From Planctomycetaceae bacterium (GTDB taxonomy: Bacteria; Planctomycetota; UBA1135; GCA-002686595): a stretch of DNA of 5,576 nucleotides. Location: assembly GCA_013360535.1 (NCBI GenBank), contig JABWBL010000259.1, positions 1 to 5,576 on the forward strand. Direction: 5' to 3'. Below the pieces are notes generated by a model that saw only the letters and a list, made by a program, of their open reading frames with translations, made no database searches and was not told where the DNA came from. A program made the position numbers and the translations under genes. Below, one piece after another: positions 1 to 5,166 of this stretch (positions are counted from its first letter, which is position 1; every line of letters starts with the position of its first letter).

Positions 1-207
1 CGCAGGCCCTTCACGCCCAACCTGGAACCTGAAATCGTGGGAGCGAGCGCATGAAAACGCTTGAACCGGAAGACGGGATCTTACCTTCCGCGACCCGCCC
101 GCTCCCAAGACCACGAATCTGTCCGACGAATTGGAGTTTGTGCTCTGCCCTTGATGTGGATGAACTTGGTTCACACCCCTGACAGCTCACGCTGACAGGT
201 TGGGATT
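1..207. other. Unassigned left-edge region, probably intergenic
   Basis: I recognise no gene here. The GC content is visibly lower than in the genes that follow: by my count 31 of 60 bases in 121-180 and 36 of 60 in 61-120, against 46 of 60 in 361-420. In frame 1 the window opens with a short open stretch ending in TGA at 52-54 (…EPEIVGASA), which could be the tail of an upstream gene. An ATG at 51 overlaps that stop as ATGA, sits 7 bases after a GGGAG, and opens a 43-codon frame ending at 182. Neither reading resembles a family I know, so both may be chance. The heptamer CTGACAG occurs twice (179-185 and 192-198). I see no convincing promoter. Confidence 0.4.
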
Positions 208-245
208 GCGCGAGGCCGGTTGCCTGTGGGTAACCGGCCTCGCGC
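208..245. other. Perfect 14-bp inverted repeat (strong hairpin)
   Basis: Positions 208-221 (GCGCGAGGCCGGTT) are exactly complementary to 232-245 (AACCGGCCTCGCGC), leaving a 10-base loop (222-231). This is the strongest secondary-structure element I can see in the window. No T-run follows either arm, so it is not a typical intrinsic terminator. It could be the end of an upstream transcript, a leader structure for the exporter mRNA, a protein-binding palindrome, or a copy of a dispersed repeat. It lies just before an in-frame ATG at 247 and 71 bases before the preferred exporter start at 316. Confidence 0.6.
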
Positions 246-263
246 CATGTCCGGGAGGGCGTT

Positions 264-280
264 CGAGCGCGCCGCGCTCG
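264..280. other. 17-bp GC palindrome upstream of exporter
   Basis: The sequence from C264 to G280 is a perfect palindrome: 8 bp each side of a single central C272, reading CGAGCGCG, C, CGCGCTCG. Folded as RNA it would give a stem of about 6-7 bp with a tight loop. It lies between the larger inverted repeat and the ATG at 316. Alternatively it is inside the coding sequence if translation starts at 247. In such a GC-rich background a palindrome of this size could arise by chance or from codon use, so I make no functional claim. Confidence 0.35.
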
Positions 281-315
281 CATCGGGGGCCGGGGGCACT
301 ATCCTCGCCCGACCG

Positions 316-2202
316 ATGTGGAACGGATCGAGCTTCCAGCGCCTGTATCGCCTGCTGAGGCCGGAGGTCCGGCCGCAGCTGGGGCGGCTGGTGGGCGTGA
401 TGGTGCTCGCCGGTCTGGTGGCGTTTGGCGAGAAGGCGCCGCTCCTGCTCCTGCAGCCCCTGTTCGACCGCGTGCTGTTCCCGGCGGCGGGGCGGGCGGC
501 GGAGGAAAACGGGGAGCCGGGGTTCCTCGACGGGATGTTCGGCAGCCTGCAGGCGCGCGTGGAGGGCTGGATCTTCGGTGACCCGAGCGCGGTCGCGAGC
601 GATGACCAGAAGATCGCGGCGCTGTGGACGGTCGCGGGCCTGATCTTCCTCCTGACGGTGCTCAACGCGGCGGCGCAGTACACGCTGACGCTCGTGTCGC
701 GCCATGCGGCGTTGCGCATGGTGGTCGAGCTGCGCCAGCGCGTGGCGCGCCACATCATCGGCCTGTCGATGCGCTACCACGGCGAGCGCCAGTTCGGCGA
801 CGTGCTCTCGCGCATCAGCTCCGACGTCACGCAGACGCTGCAGTCGGTCAACATGATCCTGAAGGATCTGGTGCAGCAGCCGCTGATGCTCGCGGGCTCG
901 ATCGTCGTCGCGGCGATCAGCGCGCCGATTCCGACGCTGATCGTAGTCGGCGTGCTGCCGCTGGTCGCGATCCCGATCGCCAAGCTCGGCCGGCGCGTGC
1001 GCAAGCGTTCGACCAAGTCGCTGGCGAGCCTCGGCGCGTCGGTCGAGGTGCTGACGCAGATGTTCTCCGGCATCCGCACGGTCAAGGCCTTCCGCGCCGA
1101 GGAGCGCGAGCTCGGCCGCTATCGCGAGGTCAACGAGAGCTACCTCGCGACCGCGATGAAGATGGTGCGCGCCGTCGCGACGATCGAGGGCGCGACGACG
1201 TTCCTGTCGCACTTCGGCTTCGCGGTGATGCTCGTCGCCGTCGGCTGGGGAACGCTGCGTTTCGGGCTCTTTTCCAGCCCGGGCGACATGACGGTGTTCT
1301 TCGGCGGCATCGCGATGATCTACACGCACGTCAAGCGCATGACGACGGCGATCAACCACGTGCAGGAATCCTCGGGCGCCGCCGACCGCCTGCAGGCGAT
1401 CCTCGACGAGCGCCCCGACATCACCGAGCGCCCCGGCGCGCATCCGGTGGCGAGCCTGGGCAGCGGCATCCGCTTCGAGGACGTGCGCTTCACCTACGCG
1501 GGGCAGGCGAAACCCGCGATCGACGGGCTCACGCTGCACATCCGGCCGGGCGAGACGCTCGCGCTCGTCGGAGCCTCGGGCGCCGGCAAGACCACCACCG
1601 TCGACCTGATCGCGCGCTTCATCGACGTGAACTCCGGCCGCGTTTCGGTCGACGGCCGCGACGTGCGCGAGCTCAAGCTCGACCAGTGGACCGGCATGTT
1701 CGCGATGGTGGGCCAGGTGCCGTTCCTGTTCCACACCTCGATCCGCGAGAACATCCTCTACGGCAAGCCGGGCGCGACGCAAGCCGAGATCGAGGCCGCC
1801 GCACGCGCCGCGCACATCCACGACTTCATCGCCGCGCTGCCGCAGGGTTACGACACGATCGTCGGCGACCAGGGCGCACGCCTCTCCGGCGGCCAGCGCC
1901 AGCGCATCACGATCGCGCGCGCGATCCTCAAGGATGCGCCGCTGCTCCTGCTCGACGAAGCCACCAGCGCGCTCGACAGCGAGAGCGAGGCCGAGGTCCA
2001 GCGCGCCCTCGAAGGCCTGATGAAGCAGCGCACCGTCGTCGTCATCGCGCACCGCCTCTCGACCATCCGCAACGCCGACCGCATCGCCGTCCTCGACCAG
2101 GGCCGCCTCGTCGAACTCGGCCGCCACGACGAACTGCTCGCCCTCTCCGGCGCCTACGCCCGCCTGCACGCCATGCAGTTCCGCGAGCCCGCGGGGGCGT
2201 GA
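316..2202 (+). CDS. MsbA-like ABC exporter (fused permease and ATPase half-transporter)
   Basis: This is an inner-membrane ATP-driven exporter of the ABCB/MsbA type, expected to act as a homodimer. The likely substrate is lipid A precursor or another amphiphile, but sequence alone does not decide this. It has 628 residues from ATG 316. The membrane domain has six predicted helices (roughly 24-46, 104-126, 187-204, 205-224, 295-318, 324-340). The ATPase domain has A-loop Y394, Walker A GASGAGKT with K425, Q-loop Q467, signature LSGGQ (523-527), Walker B D547 with catalytic E548, D-loop SALD (551-554) and switch H579, so all catalytic elements are intact. The first periplasmic loop (about 55-100) is longer than in E. 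coli MsbA. The start is uncertain: ATG 247 is in frame and would add 23 residues, but 316 matches the usual family N-terminus. Neither start has a good Shine-Dalgarno sequence. It converges on the AbiE operon with 22 bp between stops. Confidence 0.93.
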   Translation: MWNGSSFQRLYRLLRPEVRPQLGRLVGVMVLAGLVAFGEKAPLLLLQPLFDRVLFPAAGRAAEENGEPGFLDGMFGSLQARVEGWIFGDPSAVASDDQKIAALWTVAGLIFLLTVLNAAAQYTLTLVSRHAALRMVVELRQRVARHIIGLSMRYHGERQFGDVLSRISSDVTQTLQSVNMILKDLVQQPLMLAGSIVVAAISAPIPTLIVVGVLPLVAIPIAKLGRRVRKRSTKSLASLGASVEVLTQMFSGIRTVKAFRAEERELGRYREVNESYLATAMKMVRAVATIEGATTFLSHFGFAVMLVAVGWGTLRFGLFSSPGDMTVFFGGIAMIYTHVKRMTTAINHVQESSGAADRLQAILDERPDITERPGAHPVASLGSGIRFEDVRFTYAGQAKPAIDGLTLHIRPGETLALVGASGAGKTTTVDLIARFIDVNSGRVSVDGRDVRELKLDQWTGMFAMVGQVPFLFHTSIRENILYGKPGATQAEIEAAARAAHIHDFIAALPQGYDTIVGDQGARLSGGQRQRITIARAILKDAPLLLLDEATSALDSESEAEVQRALEGLMKQRTVVVIAHRLSTIRNADRIAVLDQGRLVELGRHDELLALSGAYARLHAMQFREPAGA

Positions 2203-2224
2203 CGCGCGCGGTCTGCTCCCCCTG

Positions 2225-3091
2225 CTAGTGGCTGATGTTGTTCCAGTAGTCAGACACGAGCTGGAACGCGGCGTCGATGTCGAGTGCGCGGACGCGGGCC
2301 TGAGCGGCAAGTTCGGGATAGCGATCGCGCCACTCTTCGGGTGGCCGAACCAGCTGCGTCGGAGGCGGCTGCCGTTGACGGTGTCCAAAGACGGTTGCGA
2401 CAGCCAGTCTCAGGGTCGCCGGATCGATCTGCTCTCGTTCGACGAGCATCACCATGTCGACCAGGTCCTTCACGCGAGTGTTCTGCCGTCCCTGCCACGG
2501 ATGAGAGTATGCGTGCAGCTTCTCCGCAAACTGTTGGGCCGTCGAGATCGCGCGGATCCTCGCGGGCGGAAGACCCGCGAATGCCAGCACGTCTGCACCG
2601 GTGAGCTGCTCGTCCCTGCCGACGGGCGGCTCGCTCAGGGCCACGTCCACATGGAACTGGCTCAGCGGCTTCTCTCCGAGATAGGCCGTCACGGGAAACG
2701 TGGCGCCGCCGAACGGAGTCATGGTCAGTTCGCGACTCGAGTGCCGAACTTCGAAGCGCATGAAGTCTCCGAGATCGCGCGCCGCCGCTTGGATCAGCTG
2801 CGAATGGATCCACTCGAGGGCCAAATCCTTCGAATCTCCTTCCGTTCGCGACGCGGAGAGGTCCAAGTCTCGTGTGGTGCGGGCGTTCGGGCGGTATCGC
2901 AACTCGAAAGCGTAGCCACCCTTGAGGAGCCATGGCGCATCCTCCTGCGCGAACAGTCGCGCGAGCAACCTCTCCATCAGCACCTTCGTCAAGAGCGTGT
3001 TGATCGGCAAGCCCGATCGAAGCGACTGCGTCCGGAGTCGGTCGAGCAACGCGCGACGAAGGGAGTCGGCATTCGTGTAGAGGCGCGTCAT
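2225..3091 (-). CDS. abiEii: AbiEii-type nucleotidyltransferase toxin
   Basis: This is the toxin half of a type IV toxin-antitoxin module (AbiEii/AbiGii family, DUF1814). Characterised relatives are cytoplasmic nucleotidyltransferases, and the related MenT toxins modify tRNA acceptor ends, halting translation. The protein has 288 residues. The nucleotidyltransferase core is visible as LKGGYAFEL (G58, G59) followed by RTTRDLDLS with the acidic pair D75 and D77, and a later D149 in FHVDVAL. The family's C-terminal motifs follow: EKLHA (E190, K191) and NTRVKDLVD (R206, K208, D209, D212). All expected motifs are present, so the enzyme looks intact. Its ATG overlaps the antitoxin stop as ATGA, and I see no separate Shine-Dalgarno sequence, which suggests translational coupling. 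Codon use appears less GC-biased than in the neighbouring exporter, consistent with horizontal acquisition but not proof of it. Confidence 0.92.
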   Translation of the reverse strand: MTRLYTNADSLRRALLDRLRTQSLRSGLPINTLLTKVLMERLLARLFAQEDAPWLLKGGYAFELRYRPNARTTRDLDLSASRTEGDSKDLALEWIHSQLIQAAARDLGDFMRFEVRHSSRELTMTPFGGATFPVTAYLGEKPLSQFHVDVALSEPPVGRDEQLTGADVLAFAGLPPARIRAISTAQQFAEKLHAYSHPWQGRQNTRVKDLVDMVMLVEREQIDPATLRLAVATVFGHRQRQPPPTQLVRPPEEWRDRYPELAAQARVRALDIDAAFQLVSDYWNNISH

Positions 3092-3708
3092 CGGGTGGTG
3101 CGGCGGGCGATGCGCAGTCTGCGGAGCAGCGCGGTGGGGACGCCGACGCGCTGGAGTGCCTTGAGGAGCGCGGTGCGGGTGACGAGTCCGCGCTCGAGGG
3201 CGGAGTTGACCGCGCGCGCAAGCTCGTCTTGAGGCACGTCGAGCGATAGGGCGACGTCGACGAGCGCGCGGAGTGGCGTCGTGACGGAGAAGCCCTCGCG
3301 CGGCTCGACATCGGCACGCGCGAGCTCGTCCCGATGCAGGACGCAGCCCGTCGGTGGTTTCTTGCGAAAGCCTGCCGGAACCGTCAGGTGAGTCGTCTCG
3401 GGGAGCAGAAGCGTCAGGCCGTGCACTGTGAGCGCCGACACGTGCGATGCCACCGCCTGCGGTCGGTCTTGCGAGTCACGGCTCCACAGCGAGAGGCGAA
3501 TCAGGTCGTCGTGCGGCGAGACGGGCACGCTCGACAGGCGATAGGTCCCGTGCGCCACGCGCTCGAAGCGTCCGGTTCCGACGTGGTAGGTCAGGTGCGA
3601 GTAGCCGTAGCCGGCCGTGGCTGCCTCGCGGCTGGTGAAGTAGCCGCCTTGCGCCTCGGCGACGCCGCGCAGCTCGAGCTCGGCTTGCTGGTTGGAGCGG
3701 TATTCCAT
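3088..3708 (-). CDS. abiEi: AbiEi-type winged-helix antitoxin
   Basis: This is the antitoxin and autorepressor of the AbiE pair. Known AbiEi proteins have an N-terminal winged helix that binds operator repeats and a C-terminal domain needed for antitoxicity. The protein has 206 residues from ATG (complement of 3706-3708). Residues 11-57 form the winged-helix segment, with GGYFTSREAA and HVGTGRFERVAHGTYRL typical of this N-terminal domain. ASHVSALTVHGL (88-99) and VTTPLRALVDVAL (142-154) are conserved AbiEi-type stretches. An in-frame TTG at 3789 would add 27 residues, but it lies inside the putative operator and the extra residues do not look like the family, so I chose the ATG. The Shine-Dalgarno is weak (GAAG a few bases upstream). 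The stop overlaps the toxin start by 4 bp, giving antitoxin-first order as in characterised AbiE loci. It probably represses its own operon through the palindromes at 3779-3803. Confidence 0.88.
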   Translation of the reverse strand: MEYRSNQQAELELRGVAEAQGGYFTSREAATAGYGYSHLTYHVGTGRFERVAHGTYRLSSVPVSPHDDLIRLSLWSRDSQDRPQAVASHVSALTVHGLTLLLPETTHLTVPAGFRKKPPTGCVLHRDELARADVEPREGFSVTTPLRALVDVALSLDVPQDELARAVNSALERGLVTRTALLKALQRVGVPTALLRRLRIARRTTR

Positions 3709-3778
3709 GGGTCTTCGGAGCCCCTGCAGGGTGCCTCGTCCGAGCTCAGTGTCGACCCTGCTCCCGCGACGCTCAACA

Positions 3779-3803
3779 TGAAGCTTCAAAATATTTGAAG
3801 TTT
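3779..3803. promoter_or_regulatory. AT-rich palindrome cluster, putative AbiEi operator and promoter
   Basis: CTTCAAA (3784-3790) and TTTGAAG (3794-3800) form a perfect 7-bp inverted repeat around ATA. Overlapping it is the perfect palindrome TGAAGCTTCA (3779-3788), so the half-site TGAAG occurs three times, at 3779, 3784 (inverted) and 3796. This AT-rich island stands out from GC-rich surroundings and lies in the divergent gap between abiEi and the DUF2238 gene. On the minus strand TATTTT (complement of 3788-3793) could be a -10 box for abiEi, giving a leader of roughly 70 bases, but I find no good -35. AbiEi proteins are known to bind inverted repeats upstream of their own gene, so an operator role is a reasonable inference from position and symmetry. 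Confidence 0.5.
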
Positions 3804-3881
3804 TGCGTTCTGAGGACGAGCGGCCGTTCGCAGCCGGGTGGGGGCTGGTGTCGGAGAGGGAATGCGGGCAAGCTCGGCGGC

Positions 3882-4493
3882 GTGAAGCTGCCGGCGATCC
3901 TGCTCGGGGTGTTCGGGGTGGTGTTCGTCGTGCTCGGGGTCGCGCCGAGCGATCGGCTGACGTGGGCGCTCGAGAACGCGCTGGCGCTCGCGGGCGTGGC
4001 GTTCCTCGTCGGGACGCGGAAGCGCTGGCCCTTGTCGAATGCGGCGTACGTGCTGCTGTTCGTGTTCACGATGCTGCACGAGGTCGGCGCTCACTACACG
4101 TACACGCTGGTGCCGTACGACGCGTGGTGCGAGGCGCTGTCCGGGCGCACGCTCAACGCCACGCTGGGTTGGGACCGCAACCACTACGACCGGCTCGTGC
4201 ACTTCGCGTTCGGGTTGCTCGTCGCGCCGGCGGTACGCGAGCTCGTCGTCGGCGTCGCGCGCGTCACGCCGCGTGTGTCGCTGTGGCTCGCGCTGCAGGC
4301 AGTGGTCTCGTGGTCGGGGCTGTACGAGCTCGTCGAGTGGGGCGCGGCCACCGTCTTCGGCGGCGACACCGCCGAGTCCTACGTCGGCAACCAAGGCGAC
4401 GTCTGGGACGCACAGAAGGACATGGCGCTCGCAGCTTTCGGCGCCTTCCTCTCGCTCGCGACCGTCGCGCTCACTCGCCTGCGGCGCGCGTGA
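3882..4493 (+). CDS. DUF2238 (YjdF-like) integral membrane protein
   Basis: This is an inner-membrane protein of the DUF2238 family (E. coli YjdF group), whose biochemical role is not known. Starting from GTG 3882 gives 203 residues, close to the usual length of about 200. About six membrane helices are visible: 2-22, 29-47, 54-77, 105-124, 132-153 and 178-198. Family-type conserved residues are present: LHEVGAHYTYTLVP (65-78), RNHYDRLVHFAFG (99-111), ELVEW (149-153), GGD (160-162) and GNQGDVWDAQKDM (169-181). The density of conserved His, Asp and Glu near the membrane surface suggests a functional site, but no reaction can be assigned. A TTG at 3795 in the same frame would add 29 non-hydrophobic residues and begin inside the operator palindrome, so I reject it. 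The ribosome site is weak (GGCGG next to the start). It is divergent from abiEi. Confidence 0.87.
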   Translation: MKLPAILLGVFGVVFVVLGVAPSDRLTWALENALALAGVAFLVGTRKRWPLSNAAYVLLFVFTMLHEVGAHYTYTLVPYDAWCEALSGRTLNATLGWDRNHYDRLVHFAFGLLVAPAVRELVVGVARVTPRVSLWLALQAVVSWSGLYELVEWGAATVFGGDTAESYVGNQGDVWDAQKDMALAAFGAFLSLATVALTRLRRA

Positions 4494-4599
4494 GGCCGTT
4501 GGCCATGCCCGCTGCGAACCTGGGCGAGGTGCGCGGCCAGGAGTGCTGAGTTAGGCTCGCGAACGCGGAGATTCCCGAAAGCGCCGCAGGTGAGCTCGC
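4494..4599. other. Intergenic spacer with weak stem potential
   Basis: This 106-bp gap separates two same-strand genes. TGGCC (4500-4504) can pair with GGCCA (4535-4539), and GCCC (4507-4510) with GGGC (4522-4525) nested inside, but the stem is interrupted and no T-run follows. It is therefore not a recognisable intrinsic terminator. The end of the gap carries AGGTGAG at 4588-4594, a plausible Shine-Dalgarno sequence for the next gene. Whether the two genes share a transcript is undecided. Confidence 0.3.
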
Positions 4600-5166
4600 A
4601 TGGAAAAGAAGAACATCAGGTCGAAGCTTGTCGAGGCACGAACGTCACGGGCGATCCTCAAGCTCCGTAGACGCTTCGAAAAGTGGCCGGCACAGTGTGT
4701 CGTGCTGGATCTCGGGCCGAAGTTCGTGCTGGTGTCGTGCGTCGACGAGCACATCAGGTTCAACGGCTTCGAGTGCATAAGGGTGGAGGACATCCGCAGC
4801 GTGCAGGAGCACCCCAGTGCGTCCTTCGTCGAGGCGGTGCTCTCCAAGCGCGGCGAGCGGCGACCGAAGAAGCCGCGAGTCAGCCTGCGCAGCACTTCCG
4901 CGCTGCTTTCCTCGGCGAATCGTGCATTTCCGCTGGTCACGGTCCAGACCGATCTCGTCCACCCCGACGAGTGCTTCATCGGTCGAGTCGTGAAGGTCAA
5001 CCCGATGTGGCTCTCGCTGCTCGAGATCTCGCCGCAGGCGAAGTGGGAGCGTCGCCCGACGATCCTGCGCGTCGGCCAGATCACGCGCATCGAGTTCGGA
5101 GACGGGTATTCGGCCGCGCTCCACCTCGTCGGCGGCGATCCGCAGCCGCTCAAGCCTTCCCGATGA
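4600..5166 (+). CDS. Hypothetical protein, apparent tandem beta-rich repeat
   Basis: I do not recognise a named family. The 188-residue protein starts at ATG 4600 with AGGTGAG about 5 bases upstream, so the start is well supported. The first 30 residues are basic and probably helical (KLVEARTSRAILKLRRRFEK). Two similar stretches follow. Residues 31-81 have an alternating hydrophobic pattern ending RVEDIRSV and then FVEAVL. Residues 125-178 have a matching pattern with WLSLLEI, LRVGQITRI and YSAALHLV. Each looks like four to five beta strands, reminiscent of small Sm-like barrels, joined by a Lys/Arg/Ser-rich linker (82-108). There is no signal peptide or membrane helix, so it should be cytoplasmic. 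The 5' end is lower in GC (32 of the 60 bases 4601-4660). The last 17 bases overlap the convergent ispF gene. Confidence 0.75.
   Translation: MEKKNIRSKLVEARTSRAILKLRRRFEKWPAQCVVLDLGPKFVLVSCVDEHIRFNGFECIRVEDIRSVQEHPSASFVEAVLSKRGERRPKKPRVSLRSTSALLSSANRAFPLVTVQTDLVHPDECFIGRVVKVNPMWLSLLEISPQAKWERRPTILRVGQITRIEFGDGYSAALHLVGGDPQPLKPSR

Noticed and set aside
220..246. TTG at 220 as exporter start
   Set aside because: It lies in the left arm of the 14-bp hairpin, has no Shine-Dalgarno sequence, and adds residues not expected for the family.
11..283. A 90-codon minus-strand frame at the left edge
   Set aside because: I see no Shine-Dalgarno sequence and no recognisable family, and it runs through the hairpin. 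The evidence is too weak to call it a gene.
624..2228. A 534-codon plus-strand frame overlapping the exporter in another phase
   Set aside because: The product is dominated by Arg, Ala, Pro and His with no recognisable domain, as expected for a shifted reading of GC-rich coding DNA.
187..2388. A 733-codon open frame on the minus strand spanning the entire exporter gene
   Set aside because: Long antisense frames arise readily opposite GC-rich coding sequence. The product is a low-complexity Arg/Ala/Asp/His-rich string with no domain pattern, while the plus strand encodes a complete ABC exporter with every motif.
3709..3789. TTG at 3789 (minus strand) as antitoxin start
   Set aside because: It falls inside the palindromic operator-like sequence, would leave almost no leader, and adds 27 residues unlike the family. 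ATG at 3708 gives a normal N-terminus.
3795..3881. TTG at 3795 as start of the DUF2238 protein
   Set aside because: It is within the same palindrome and adds a non-hydrophobic Gly/Arg-rich leader, while GTG 3882 leads straight into the first membrane helix and gives the usual family length.
4500..4539. Possible terminator after the DUF2238 gene
   Set aside because: The stem is short and interrupted and there is no T-run.
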